64,000 nucleotides of DNA from JBECKS01 sp964557005 (GCA_964557005.1 CAZKYI010000005.1:62001-126000), one strand, 5' to 3'. Shown: positions 34,536 through 44,517, counted from the first letter of the stretch. The notes: generated by a model from the letters alone, not told the origin. Numbers and translations: made by a program.

Positions 34536-37466
34536 ATGAATCCGTTAAATCACACAAGTTTTGAATTTCTGGGCAGCACCGCGATTGAATCGCTCAACAT
34601 CGATGTGCAAAGTTTTGAACACAAAGTTACAGGTGCGAAGCACTATCATTTGGCGGCAGATAACGATGAAAACGTGTTTTTTGTCGGTTTGAAAACTGTA
34701 CCTGTGGATTCCACAGGCGTTGCACACATTCTTGAACATACGGTGTTGTGTGGCAGTGAAAAATATCCCGTGCGTGATCCTTTTTTTATGATGCTGCGCC
34801 GTTCAATCAATACCTTTATGAATGCTTTTACCAGCAGTGACTGGACGGCTTACCCTTTTGCAAGCCAGAACAAAAAAGATTTCAACAATTTGCTGGGTGT
34901 TTATCTCGATGCGGTATTTTTTCCACGCATTGCTGAACTCGATTTTCGTCAGGAAGGTCATCGTCTGGAATTTGCAGAAAAACAAAATCCTGACAGTGAA
35001 CTCACCTTCAAGGGGGTGGTGTTCAACGAAATGAAAGGTGCGATGAGTTCAGAAACCAGCGTGCTCTATCACACCATCACCGAGCATTTATTTCCCACCA
35101 ATACCTATCACTTCAACAGTGGCGGTGAGCCGAGTGATATTCCTGATTTAAGTTATGAGCAATTACGCGCTTTTTATAAGAAACATTATCACCCCAGCAA
35201 TGCCATTTTTTTTACTTACGGCAATATCCCTGCGTGTGAACATCAGGCACAGTTTCAGGAAAACGTACTCAAGCGTTTTGAACGTTCGACCGATTTGCCA
35301 GAAGTAAAGCTGGAACAGCGTTTTACCAAACCTTTGCAAGTTGAAGCGTGTTACGCACTGGAAGGTGAGCAAAGACAGAAAACCCATATCACTCTGGCGT
35401 GGTTGTTAGGCGAGAGTGTGGATTTACTGGAAAACCTGCGTGCCAACTTGTTATCCAGTGTTTTGCTTGATAACAGTGCCTCACCCTTGCGCCACTGTCT
35501 CGAAAGTTCAAGTCTGGGGCTTTCTCCTTCGCCGATTTGTGGCCTTGAGGACAGCAATCGCGAAATGATTTTTGCCTGTGGTCTGGAAGGCAGCGAGCCA
35601 GAGCGTGCAGAGGCGGTTGAGCAGGAAATTCTTGCCTGTCTTGAACAGGTTAAACAGCGCGGTGTTGAGCAAAAACAGATTGAGGCGGTGTTGCACCAAC
35701 TGGAGTTGAGCCAAAGAGAAATTGGGGGAGATCGTTATCCCTTCGGTTTGCAACTGATTATGCACGCCATTTCTCCTGCAGTGCATGGTGCTTCGGTTGC
35801 AGAGGTTTTGAATCTTGATGCAGCGCTTGTGCAATTACGCGAAGAAATTCAACAGAAAAATTTTATTCCCGATTTGATTGATCGTTTGTTGCTCAACAAT
35901 CCACATCGTTTGCGTCTGGTATTAAAGCCTGATGCCAATCTCGCTGCTGAAAAAATTGCTGCTGAAAAAGCACGTCTGGCATTGATTAAATCCAACCTCA
36001 GTGAAACAGACATTCAACATATTATTCAGCAAAGTCTGGAGCTGGAGCAAAGGCAGAATGCAGTGGGCGATGAAACGATTTTGCCAAAAGTCGGCAAGGA
36101 AGATGTGCCCAGGGACAAAAGCTATCCACAGGAACAAGTGCTGCAAGCGCCATTCAAATTAACGCGCTTTAATCAGGGCACCAATGGCTTGCTGTATCAA
36201 CAAGTGATTGTTGAATTGCCTGAACTTGATGAACAAGAGCAGAAATTGCTGCCGCTGTTTTGTAAATGTTTTGGTGAATTGGGTTTTGCCGGGTTTGATT
36301 ATCAACAGGCACAAATGCGTCTGGCTGAAACAACAGGCGGCATACATGCGCTGTTTTCCTACAAGTATCTGCCAGACAATCGTCTGGTCGGCCATTTTGT
36401 GTTGTCAGGAAAAGCCTTGAATCGCAACAGCGAACATCTTTCTGCTTTATTGAAACAGGTTTTTGATGGTACACGTTTTGATGAAACCAAACGCCTGAAA
36501 GAAATGGTGGCCTCTGTGCGTCTGGCAAAAGAACAGGGCATTACCAGCAATGGTCACACACTCGCCATGTCAGCCGCTTCTGCTTTTTCAACACCCACTG
36601 CCTATATTGCGCAGCTACAGGCAGGCTTGCAGTCGATTACTGCCATTCGTGAACTCGATCACGCGGTGCAGGGTGAGCATTCTGAACAAGCGCTTGCAAC
36701 ACTTTCAAAAAATCTTGCAGCACTGCATCAAAAAATTATTGCGCAACCGAAACAGTTTTTGTTGGTGTCTGAAGCACAGATGTTTGAACAGGTGGATACT
36801 CAACTGAAACAGCATTGGCAAACACAAAGTCTTGCAGAGCAGCCACAAAATTTAAATTTGCCAAAAGGCTGGACTGAACCAAAAGCAATCAGGCAAATGT
36901 GGTTGTGTAACACACAAGTAAATTTTTGTGCCAAATCCTATCTTGCGGTTGATGTTGAACATGCAGATGCACCTGCGCTCACCGTGTTGGGTGGTTTCTT
37001 GCGCAATGGTTGCCTGCATAAACTGATTCGTGAACAAGGTGGTGCCTACGGTGGTGGCGCGAGTTTTGATGCAAGCCATCGTTCTTTCAGATTTTATTCC
37101 TACCGCGACCCGCGTCTGCAAGAAACGCTCGATGATTTTGACAAAGCCATCGACTGGATGCTCACTGAACAGCACAGCGAGCAAAAACTTGAAGAAGCGA
37201 TTCTGGGTGTGATAGGCGATATGGATAAACCTGGTTCACCTGCAGGTCAGGCAAAAATCAGTTTTCATGCCAGCCTTTATGGCAGAACACCTGAAAAACG
37301 CAGCGCCTTTCGTCAGGCGGTTTTGAATGTCAGTCTCGCTGATTTGAGGCGCGTGACAGAAAAATATCTGAAAAAAGACGAGGCTTCGGTGGCCGTTGTT
37401 TGTGCGCAGGATAAGGCACCGTTGGCAGAAGAATTACATTTGCACTGTTACAGCTTGCTGGATTAG
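34536..37466 (+). CDS. PreP-like M16C insulinase-family metallopeptidase
   Basis: A 976-aa zinc peptidase of the presequence-protease type, which degrades free peptides inside a closed chamber. The inverted zinc motif His64-Ile-Leu-Glu67-His68 ('AHILEHTVLCGS') is followed by the distal Glu in 'NEMKGAMSSE'. The C-terminal half has the partner motif 'RNGCLHKLIREQGGAYGGGASFD' (in part), whose Arg/Tyr residues bind substrate. No signal peptide is seen, so it should be cytoplasmic. It is last in dinG-MBL-M16 and stops one base from convergent yrbL. Confidence 0.93.
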   Translation: MNPLNHTSFEFLGSTAIESLNIDVQSFEHKVTGAKHYHLAADNDENVFFVGLKTVPVDSTGVAHILEHTVLCGSEKYPVRDPFFMMLRRSINTFMNAFTSSDWTAYPFASQNKKDFNNLLGVYLDAVFFPRIAELDFRQEGHRLEFAEKQNPDSELTFKGVVFNEMKGAMSSETSVLYHTITEHLFPTNTYHFNSGGEPSDIPDLSYEQLRAFYKKHYHPSNAIFFTYGNIPACEHQAQFQENVLKRFERSTDLPEVKLEQRFTKPLQVEACYALEGEQRQKTHITLAWLLGESVDLLENLRANLLSSVLLDNSASPLRHCLESSSLGLSPSPICGLEDSNREMIFACGLEGSEPERAEAVEQEILACLEQVKQRGVEQKQIEAVLHQLELSQREIGGDRYPFGLQLIMHAISPAVHGASVAEVLNLDAALVQLREEIQQKNFIPDLIDRLLLNNPHRLRLVLKPDANLAAEKIAAEKARLALIKSNLSETDIQHIIQQSLELEQRQNAVGDETILPKVGKEDVPRDKSYPQEQVLQAPFKLTRFNQGTNGLLYQQVIVELPELDEQEQKLLPLFCKCFGELGFAGFDYQQAQMRLAETTGGIHALFSYKYLPDNRLVGHFVLSGKALNRNSEHLSALLKQVFDGTRFDETKRLKEMVASVRLAKEQGITSNGHTLAMSAASAFSTPTAYIAQLQAGLQSITAIRELDHAVQGEHSEQALATLSKNLAALHQKIIAQPKQFLLVSEAQMFEQVDTQLKQHWQTQSLAEQPQNLNLPKGWTEPKAIRQMWLCNTQVNFCAKSYLAVDVEHADAPALTVLGGFLRNGCLHKLIREQGGAYGGGASFDASHRSFRFYSYRDPRLQETLDDFDKAIDWMLTEQHSEQKLEEAILGVIGDMDKPGSPAGQAKISFHASLYGRTPEKRSAFRQAVLNVSLADLRRVTEKYLKKDEASVAVVCAQDKAPLAEELHLHCYSLLD

Positions 37467-37467
37467 G

Positions 37468-38055
37468 TCACACCTTAAGCGTAGTTAGAAATTTTTCAAA
37501 ATGATGTTCAAAGCGTCGCCAGCGACGCTTTGTTTTCATGCGCCCATACCAGCGAGCATAGCTGGCCAGCGGGATAAAGTCGGAATTTCCAAAACCATCA
37601 ATGAGTATGGCGTGTAATGTTGTTTCATTCTGGACAATCAGAATGTTGTTGATGTTTAAATCGCGCACAATCAGATTGTATTTTAAAAGTGCAGTCTTTA
37701 AGGTTTGCAAAGCTTGTTTGACTTGTTCTACTTGGCGGGGCGGAGGGGGGCTTTGCGGGTTTTGATTCAGGAAATGCCGCAGTGAAAGCGCATTGCTGCC
37801 ATCGCCATTCTGTACTCTGTCAAATATCAAACCTTCGCCCTGACTGGTTTCGGTAACACCATGAAACATGGGAATGGCTGGGTTAGGCAATTTTTTTTGC
37901 CCTTGTATCAGTTGCAAATAAGCCTTTTCCTGCCGATGTTGTTTGTTGTTAGACGAATGACACACCTTAACACACAGGTGTGCATCGTTTGGGTGTTGGT
38001 AGCAGATTCGCTCTGTGCCTTTGGCGATAAAGAGTGTTTCAGACAGTATCAACAT
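37468..38055 (-). CDS. yrbL: YrbL-family protein kinase-like protein
   Basis: The 195-aa product matches the PhoP-regulated YrbL family: 'GTERICYQHPNDAHLCVKV' (glycine-loop and Lys region), 'IPMFHGVTET', 'YNLIVRDLNINNILI' (HRD-like catalytic loop) and 'ILIDGFGNSDFIPLASYARW' (DFG-like and family-specific segment). No function has been firmly assigned to the family. Its ATG is 2 nt after the valS stop, so it is the last gene of the pepA-holC-valS transcript. The linkage to valS is unusual compared with E. coli. Confidence 0.85.
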   Translation of the reverse strand: MLILSETLFIAKGTERICYQHPNDAHLCVKVCHSSNNKQHRQEKAYLQLIQGQKKLPNPAIPMFHGVTETSQGEGLIFDRVQNGDGSNALSLRHFLNQNPQSPPPPRQVEQVKQALQTLKTALLKYNLIVRDLNINNILIVQNETTLHAILIDGFGNSDFIPLASYARWYGRMKTKRRWRRFEHHFEKFLTTLKV

Positions 38056-38057
38056 GC

Positions 38058-40829
38058 TTATGCAAGCGCTTGCACTTTTTGCAACTGCTGCCTAAGTTTT
38101 TCAAATGAAAATTGAAATTCGGCGAGCTTTTGTTTTTCGCTCTCAACAACGTCAACAGGTGCATTGCTTACAAATTTGTCATTGGAAAGTTTTGCGGAAA
38201 GCCGGTTAATTTCACCTTCCAGTTTGCTGATATTTTTATTCAGGCGTGCCACTTCTTCTTCAACATTGATTAGCCCTTGTATCGGCACCAAGACTTCCAG
38301 TGTGCCCACCAACTGGGTTGCGCTAGCAGGAATATCATCGCCCTGATTTAGCCAGTTGATGCTTTCCAGTTTGGCAAGGCTTTTCAAATAATTGTGGTGC
38401 TGTTCCAGTTTTTGCTGATCAGCTTCACTACCATTGTGCAGAAAAAGTGGTAAAGCTTTGGCAGGTGAAATATTCATTTCGCCACGAATATTGCGTACAC
38501 CCACGATAATCCCTTTCAGCCATTCAATATCCGATTTTGCCTGTGCATTGCCGATGTTGGTGGCTTTGGGGTAGGGCGCAAGCATGATGCTGTCGCTGGC
38601 ACTTTTATCGAGGAATAAACTTCGACATTGCTGCCAGATTTCCTCGGTAATAAAAGGAATCATCGGGTGCGCCAAACGCAAAACCGTTTCCAGTACTTTT
38701 AACAAGGTGTGGCGGGTGGCGATGGCGGCTTCACTGTTGGCATCTGCATTCAAAGTAGGTTTGCTTAATTCCAGATACCAGTCGCAATAGTCATTCCACA
38801 CAAAATCGTAAATCGCCTGTGCGGCATGATCAAAACGGAATTGTGCAAAAGATTTTTCAACTTCATTAATGCAGGCATCGAGTTCAGTGAGTATCCACTG
38901 TTCGGCAACACCAGGTTGCAGATTTTCAAGCCCCACACCGTTGTGCTGGCCTTCAGTATTCATAAACACATAACGTGCTGCATTCCATAATTTGTTACAG
39001 AAATTTCGGTAACCTGCGGTACGTTCAAGATTGAACTGAATATCACGGCCAGTTGATGCAAGCGAACAAAAAGTAAAGCGCAGTGCATCGGTACCAAAGG
39101 CTTCAATTCCTTCGGGGAATTGTTTGCGTGTTTGCTTCTCAATTTTTTCTGCAAGCTTGGGCTGCATCATGTTGGCGGTACGTTTGTGCACCAAAGCTTC
39201 CAGACTGATACCGTCGATGATGTCGAGTGGATCAAGCACATTGCCCTTGGATTTTGACATTTTCTGATTTTCAGAATCTCTCACCAAGCCATGTACATAG
39301 ACTTTCCTGAAAGGGACTTCGCCAGTAAATTTCAGCGAAGCCATAATCATGCGTGCCACCCAGAAGAAAATAATATCGAAGCCCGTAACAAGCACATCGG
39401 TAGGGTGGAACAAGGCCATGTTTTGAGTTTGTTCCGGCCAGCCTTGTGTGGAAAAAGTCCACAGTGCGGAAGAGAACCAGGTGTCGAGCACATCTTCGTC
39501 TTGCATCAGTTTAACGGAAGCACTGAGTTTGTTTTTTTCACGCACTTCGCTTTCATCACGCCCGACATAGACCTTGCCGTTTTCGTCGTACCACGCAGGA
39601 ATGCGATGTCCCCACCACAGTTGGCGGCTGATGCACCAGTCCTGAATATCACGCATCCATGCGAAGTACATGTTTTCATATTGCTTGGGCACAAATTCAA
39701 TCTCACCGTTTGCTACGGCGGCAATGGCAGGTTCAGCGAGTGCCTGTGTGGCCACATACCATTGTTCGGTCAGGAAAGGTTCCACCACCACGCCAGTGCG
39801 CTCGGCACGTGGCACTTTCAAGGTGTGATCTTCAATTTTTTCCAGCAAGCCCAGCGCTTCAAAATCGGCGACAACTTTTTCACGCGCTTTGAAACGATCC
39901 AGCCCGACGAAAGCCTTCGGTGCCAGTTCGTTAATGCAGGCACTAAGATCGAAGATATTGATTTCAGGCAGTTGATGACGCTTGCCGACTTCGTAGTCAT
40001 TAAAATCATGCGCAGGCGTAATTTTTACGCAGCCAGTGCCAAATGCCTTGTCAACGTAATCGTCGGCAATAATGGGAATGTTACGTTCACACAAAGGCAG
40101 GCGAATGTGTTTGCCAATTAAATGCTGGTAGCGTTCGTCGTCCGGATTGACGGCAACCGCACTGTCGCCAAGCATGGTTTCAGGGCGAGTAGTGGCGACC
40201 ACCAGATATTGTGTTGGGTCATCTGTCAGGGGATAACGCAAATGCCACATGTGGCCTTTTTCTTCTTCCGATAATACTTCCAGATCAGAAATGGCGGTTT
40301 GTAATTTCGGGTCCCAGTTCACGAGGCGGCTGCCTTTGTAAATCAGGCCTTCTTCGTACAAACGCACAAATACTTCGGTGACTGCTTTCGACAAACCTTC
40401 GTCCATCGTGAAGCGCTCACGTGACCAATCCAGTGATGCGCCCATGCGACGCAGTTGTTGGGTAATGTTGCCGCCGGATTCTGCTTTCCATTGCCAGATT
40501 TTTTCGAGAAATTTTTCGCGCCCCAACGCTTTACGGGAACTGCCCTGTGCTTCGAGCTGGCGTTCCACCACCATTTGTGTGGCAATACCTGCGTGATCGG
40601 TACCCGCCTGCCAAAGCGTGTTATAGCCTTTCATGCGATGGTAACGAATCAGTGTGTCCATGATGGTGTCCTGAAAAGCATGCCCCATGTGCAAGCTGCC
40701 AGTCACATTCGGAGGAGGAATCACAATCGAATAATTTTGCTGGCCGCCTTGAGGTGCAAAATAGCCTTTGCTTTCCCAGAGGTGATACCAATGTTGTTCG
40801 ATTGCCTGAGGCTGGTAGGTTTTTTCCAT
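38058..40829 (-). CDS. valS: Valyl-tRNA synthetase
   Basis: Class I synthetase charging tRNA-Val. Motifs are 'PPNVTGSLHMGHAF' (HIGH-type), 'TWQAGTDHAGIATQ'-like segment 'LWQAGTDHAGIATQ', the CP1 editing domain ('TTRPETMLGD'), 'QKMSKSKGNVLDP' (KMSKS), the anticodon-binding helical domain and a C-terminal coiled coil ('LNKNISKLEGEINRLSAKL'). The 923 aa are close to the usual 950. It sits downstream of holC, as in many gammaproteobacteria. Confidence 0.98.
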   Translation of the reverse strand: MEKTYQPQAIEQHWYHLWESKGYFAPQGGQQNYSIVIPPPNVTGSLHMGHAFQDTIMDTLIRYHRMKGYNTLWQAGTDHAGIATQMVVERQLEAQGSSRKALGREKFLEKIWQWKAESGGNITQQLRRMGASLDWSRERFTMDEGLSKAVTEVFVRLYEEGLIYKGSRLVNWDPKLQTAISDLEVLSEEEKGHMWHLRYPLTDDPTQYLVVATTRPETMLGDSAVAVNPDDERYQHLIGKHIRLPLCERNIPIIADDYVDKAFGTGCVKITPAHDFNDYEVGKRHQLPEINIFDLSACINELAPKAFVGLDRFKAREKVVADFEALGLLEKIEDHTLKVPRAERTGVVVEPFLTEQWYVATQALAEPAIAAVANGEIEFVPKQYENMYFAWMRDIQDWCISRQLWWGHRIPAWYDENGKVYVGRDESEVREKNKLSASVKLMQDEDVLDTWFSSALWTFSTQGWPEQTQNMALFHPTDVLVTGFDIIFFWVARMIMASLKFTGEVPFRKVYVHGLVRDSENQKMSKSKGNVLDPLDIIDGISLEALVHKRTANMMQPKLAEKIEKQTRKQFPEGIEAFGTDALRFTFCSLASTGRDIQFNLERTAGYRNFCNKLWNAARYVFMNTEGQHNGVGLENLQPGVAEQWILTELDACINEVEKSFAQFRFDHAAQAIYDFVWNDYCDWYLELSKPTLNADANSEAAIATRHTLLKVLETVLRLAHPMIPFITEEIWQQCRSLFLDKSASDSIMLAPYPKATNIGNAQAKSDIEWLKGIIVGVRNIRGEMNISPAKALPLFLHNGSEADQQKLEQHHNYLKSLAKLESINWLNQGDDIPASATQLVGTLEVLVPIQGLINVEEEVARLNKNISKLEGEINRLSAKLSNDKFVSNAPVDVVESEKQKLAEFQFSFEKLRQQLQKVQALA

Positions 40830-40849
40830 CGTTCAAAAAATTCGTGAGA

Positions 40850-41374
40850 TTATTTTTTCAGGCTGTCTTCGATATATTGATTCATGGCTTTTTCCAGACG
40901 TTTTTTCAGTTTTTCTTCGAGTCTGGGAATCCATTCTTCCAGCTTGTCTTCAATTTCGGTCATGGCCTCGTTTAAAAGATTTTGAATCACCAACTGCGCA
41001 TGACTTTGTAATTGTGCTTGCGTCAGTTTTGAACCTGAGTCTGGTGAATATGTTTCTTCGTCATCATCATCGGAAAACAGCGAGCCGGATGCAGTAATGT
41101 CATCTACGGTGGGAATATCTTCAGGATTGAGCGGCTGTGGTTTCGGCGCTGGAGGTGGTTCAGTTTTGATTTCGGGTTTTGAAAAATTCAGTTCATGGGT
41201 TGTCGATTTCGACGGATCGAGCAAGGGAATCTGAAATTCTTGCGGTGCATTGGTATTGGTTTCGTTCAACAAGGCTTGTACGGATTCCAGCTCCTTGAGA
41301 ATGGCGGCACGTCGTTCCAGAATATCAGGCGGATTTGAAGGTGGTTTGTTGTTCATGGATAAAATTGGATGCAA
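40850..41374 (-). CDS. Uncharacterised acidic, Pro-rich protein between holC and valS
   Basis: I do not recognise a named family. The 174 aa begin with a short helix ('ILERRAAILKELESVQALL'), then a Pro/Glu/Ser-rich low-complexity middle with an acidic run 'SDDDDEE' (about 100-107). A C-terminal amphipathic helix about 118-172 is rich in Glu and Lys and predicted coiled coil ('DKLEEWIPRLEEKLKKRLEK'). ATG 41356 is an equally possible start; neither has a strong ribosome site. Its fixed place between the polymerase III chi gene and valS makes co-transcription certain. Confidence 0.6.
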   Translation of the reverse strand: MHPILSMNNKPPSNPPDILERRAAILKELESVQALLNETNTNAPQEFQIPLLDPSKSTTHELNFSKPEIKTEPPPAPKPQPLNPEDIPTVDDITASGSLFSDDDDEETYSPDSGSKLTQAQLQSHAQLVIQNLLNEAMTEIEDKLEEWIPRLEEKLKKRLEKAMNQYIEDSLKK

Positions 41375-41382
41375 ATTTGTTG

Positions 41383-41832
41383 TTATAGTTTTTCAATTTT
41401 ATGTGTGTTCAAAGGATACCCGCGTTGCTTATAAAAGCTATAGTGCTGACGCAATTTTTGCTTGATGGCTTCATTCTCTTCAATAATTTCAACATGTCGC
41501 TGAAAACGCGAAAAGTGCGGTGGTATTTTCAGGCTCAGGTTAATCAGCACGTCATTGTCATGCAAGGGCGCACTCTGTTCGCAAATATCATGGGCAATCC
41601 TGATTGGGCTTTGTACCGGCATTGTGGTGTTTTGCGCGGAAATAATTTCATTGGCGAGAAAGCCGCTGTTTGAGAAATTCCATAAGCCTGTACTAACGGC
41701 TTCGCTTTGCGTTTCATCTTCCGTATAGATAAACACCTTGTGCCCGATTTTGTGTACCTTGTTACACAAGCGCAGTGCAAATGCCAGTCGTGTGCTGTTT
41801 GCAGGCAACAGATAGAAATCAATTTCGGTCAT
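41383..41832 (-). CDS. holC: DNA polymerase III chi subunit HolC
   Basis: Links the clamp loader to SSB. ATG 41832, directly after the pepA stop, gives 149 aa beginning 'TEIDFYLLPANSTRLAFALRLCNK', the chi-family N-terminus; the frame is open further upstream inside pepA. Other blocks are 'GHKVFIYTEDETQSEAV' and 'DVLINLSLKIPPHFSRF', ending with the basic 'RQHYSFYKQRGYPLNTHKI'. Translation is probably coupled to pepA. Confidence 0.93.
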   Translation of the reverse strand: MTEIDFYLLPANSTRLAFALRLCNKVHKIGHKVFIYTEDETQSEAVSTGLWNFSNSGFLANEIISAQNTTMPVQSPIRIAHDICEQSAPLHDNDVLINLSLKIPPHFSRFQRHVEIIEENEAIKQKLRQHYSFYKQRGYPLNTHKIEKL

Positions 41833-41833
41833 G

Positions 41834-43321
41834 CTAGCTGGCCAGCCTGTTGAGATATTCAAATAACAAGGGCACTGGGCGGCCAGTCGCACCTTTGTTG
41901 CTACCGGCGCTGTGCCATGCGGTACCGGCAATGTCCAGATGTGCCCAAGGATACTTTTCAGTGAATTTCGACAGAAAGCAGGCTGCGGTAATACTGCCTG
42001 CCTTGGGGCCGCCGATGTTGGCTAAATCAGCAAAGGGGCTTTTGAGCTGTTCCTGATATTCCGGCCATAAGGGCATCGGCCATACACGATCCCACGCCTG
42101 TTCACCTGCACTTTGAATACTGGCGGCGAGCTTGTCATTGTTGGAATACAAGGCGCTGGCGTGGCTACCGAGTGCCACTACGCAGGCACCTGTTAAGGTG
42201 GCCACATCAATTACCGAGGCAGGTTTGAATTGTTCGGCGTAGGTGAGCGTATCGCATAACACCAAACGGCCTTCTGCATCGGTGTTGAGAATTTCAATGG
42301 TTAACCCGTTCATGCTGGTGACAATATCACCAGGTTTTGAAGCGCCGCCACTGGGCATGTTTTCTGCCGCAGCCACCAGCGCAATCACATTGAGTTTTAA
42401 TTTGGCATCAATCACCGCACTCATGGTGCCCAGCACACTTGCGGCACCACACATATCGAATTTCATTTCGTCCATTGCAGCGCCAGGTTTCAGCGAAATA
42501 CCGCCAGTGTCAAAGGTGATTCCCTTGCCAACCAGCACGTGTGGTTTTTCATCTTTTTTGCCGCCCTGATAATTGACGCAAATCAGTTTCGCAGCCTGCT
42601 CACTGCCTTTGGCGACTGAAAGAAAAGCACCCATACCCATGCTGGCAAAAGATTTTTCATCAATCACCTTGACGGAAACCCTGGGTGCCTTGGCCATTTT
42701 TTTTGCCTGTTCTGCAAGGTAAGTGGGTGTGCAAACATTGCCGGGCAGATTGCCGAGTTCTCGACACAGGGTTATACCTTTAACCAGCGATTGTGCGTTG
42801 GCGAGTGCCTGTTGCGCGGTTTTGGTGGATGGTTCAAAAGTGCCGTTCAAGCCAAAGCTGAAAGTTTTGATTGATGAGCTGCGTGGTTTTTTACTTTTGT
42901 AGGCAGCAAAACGATATTGGGCATTGAGCAAGGCTATGGTGGCAATATGAATATGTCTGTCCATTTGCTGATTGGTTTCTGCTTCATGCAAATAAAATTG
43001 CGCACTGTTGGCACCGGATTTTTCCAGTTCTTTCAGGGCAAGCTTATAGGTTTCTTCAAGTTGTGCGGGTGTGAATTTTTCTTTTTTCATGCCGATGATG
43101 AGCACACGATCGGCTTTGATATTCGGCAGTTTAAACAACATGGTGGCCTTGTTGTAATCGGCACACACATCACCTGATTTAATCAGTGCGCTGATGTAAC
43201 CCTTGCTTGCCTGATCAACGGCTTTCAATGAAGCACATAATTTGCGCGGGTTTGCCAGAGGTAAAACAATACAATCACTGTTTGCATCAAGTGCAGACTG
43301 CTTGTTAATGGTGATGCTCAT
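41834..43321 (-). CDS. pepA: Leucyl (cytosol) aminopeptidase PepA
   Basis: M17 aminopeptidase, hexameric; in E. coli also a DNA-binding accessory factor for carAB control and Xer recombination. The C-terminal catalytic domain has 'VGKGITFDTGGISLKPGAAMDEMKFDMCGAA' (metal Lys/Asp) in segments and the signature NTDAEGRL, then 'DVATLTGACVVALG'. The 495 aa are full length. It is divergent from lptF, the conserved lptF/pepA arrangement, and leads the pepA-holC-hyp-valS-yrbL unit. Confidence 0.97.
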   Translation of the reverse strand: MSITINKQSALDANSDCIVLPLANPRKLCASLKAVDQASKGYISALIKSGDVCADYNKATMLFKLPNIKADRVLIIGMKKEKFTPAQLEETYKLALKELEKSGANSAQFYLHEAETNQQMDRHIHIATIALLNAQYRFAAYKSKKPRSSSIKTFSFGLNGTFEPSTKTAQQALANAQSLVKGITLCRELGNLPGNVCTPTYLAEQAKKMAKAPRVSVKVIDEKSFASMGMGAFLSVAKGSEQAAKLICVNYQGGKKDEKPHVLVGKGITFDTGGISLKPGAAMDEMKFDMCGAASVLGTMSAVIDAKLKLNVIALVAAAENMPSGGASKPGDIVTSMNGLTIEILNTDAEGRLVLCDTLTYAEQFKPASVIDVATLTGACVVALGSHASALYSNNDKLAASIQSAGEQAWDRVWPMPLWPEYQEQLKSPFADLANIGGPKAGSITAACFLSKFTEKYPWAHLDIAGTAWHSAGSNKGATGRPVPLLFEYLNRLAS

Positions 43322-43341
43322 AGAAGTTCCTGTTGTTGAAT

Positions 43342-43370
43342 TTGTTCGCTATTGTAAAAGCCGTTATAGT
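43342..43370 (+). promoter_or_regulatory. Sigma-70 promoter for lptFG
   Basis: TTGTTC (43342-43347), 17 nt, TATAGT (43365-43370). The -10 is strong and the -35 weak. Transcription near 43377 would lie upstream of the GTG 43408 start of lptF but downstream of the alternative ATG 43333, supporting the shorter protein. Confidence 0.45.
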
Positions 43371-43407
43371 TTCTTCAACTTTTAAAACGCAATGCGTGGC
43401 TGTTTTC

Positions 43408-44517
43408 GTGATTGTCTATCGTTATCTGTCTTCCCAATTATTCAGCGCCACCCTTGCAGTTGCTTTTATTCTAAGCCTGATCATTATCAGTGGCCGTTTT
43501 CTGGGCTACATGGCGGAAGCGGCAGAAGGAGACATAGAAGGGTGGGCTGTTTTTCTGGTGCTGTTTTACCGCTTGCCGGAATTTATGGTGCTGATTCTAC
43601 CCTTGAGTCTTTTTCTCGGCATCTTGTTGGCTTATGGCCGCATGTATGTGGAATACGAAATGATTGTATTGAAAGCCTGTGGGCTGGGGCAATGGCGTTT
43701 ACTGGGCTTGAGTATGCTTCCTGCCATCAGCATGGCTTTTCTGGTTGCCTATCTTAGTCTGATACTGACACCTACAGGTATAGAAAACTCCAGCAAGATT
43801 CTGGTACAGCAGTATTCACGTTCTGCACTGGAATTACTCACCCCTGGGCATTTCTTTAGCACAAAAGAAGGCGGGGTTATTTATGCAGAGCAGCTCAATA
43901 CCGATAAAACCGAGCTGCAAGGTTTTTTCAGTTCCAGCAAAAATCAGCAGGGCTATTCTGTGATTGTGGCCGAAAAAGGCCGACGTTTATTGGATGAGCA
44001 CACAGGCGAACAATTTATGGTGCTTGAAAAAGGTTACCGCTATGAATTTGAAAAAGGCAGCCGCGCCTATACCGAAACACACTTTGAAAAATATCGTTAC
44101 AAACTGAAAGAACCGGATCAGGAACGTGTCAAAAACCGCATTGCTTCCATGCCCAGTATGACCTTGCTCAACAGTACACAGGCGGAAGAAATGGCTGAGT
44201 TGCAATGGCGGCTTTCCTTGCCACCGCTTGCGCTGGTGGTGGTATTGCTGGCAGTGCCATTGAGCAGGGTGAATCCGAGGCAGGGCAGATTTATAAAACT
44301 GTTGCCTGCGATTTTGCTTTATCTCACGTATGTCGGGGCTGTTTTAATTGTTAGAAATGCCATTGCAGAAGGGCGCTTGCCGCCTTATCCGGGGATTTGG
44401 CTGGTGCATCTGGTTTATGCCGCTATCGGGCTTGTGATGCTGGAATGGGAAAGTATTTCAATGGCATTCAAGTCAATGGTATTCAAGCGGCATCGAGCTG
44501 CACAGGTTCAGACATGA
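43408..44517 (+). CDS. lptF: LPS export ABC transporter permease LptF
   Basis: Inner-membrane half of the LptB2FG complex that extracts LPS. I choose GTG 43408, giving VIVYRYLSSQLFSATLAVAF, which aligns with LptF N-termini; ATG 43333 lies before the promoter. The 369-aa protein has three N-terminal membrane helices, a periplasmic beta-jellyroll ('SALELLTPGHFFSTKEGGVIYAEQL' in part) and three C-terminal helices. Its TGA overlaps the lptG ATG (ATGA). Confidence 0.95.
   Translation: MIVYRYLSSQLFSATLAVAFILSLIIISGRFLGYMAEAAEGDIEGWAVFLVLFYRLPEFMVLILPLSLFLGILLAYGRMYVEYEMIVLKACGLGQWRLLGLSMLPAISMAFLVAYLSLILTPTGIENSSKILVQQYSRSALELLTPGHFFSTKEGGVIYAEQLNTDKTELQGFFSSSKNQQGYSVIVAEKGRRLLDEHTGEQFMVLEKGYRYEFEKGSRAYTETHFEKYRYKLKEPDQERVKNRIASMPSMTLLNSTQAEEMAELQWRLSLPPLALVVVLLAVPLSRVNPRQGRFIKLLPAILLYLTYVGAVLIVRNAIAEGRLPPYPGIWLVHLVYAAIGLVMLEWESISMAFKSMVFKRHRAAQVQT

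Noticed and set aside
39291..40121. 276-aa plus-strand frame opposite valS
   Set aside because: Inside valS, no start context, no recognisable domain.
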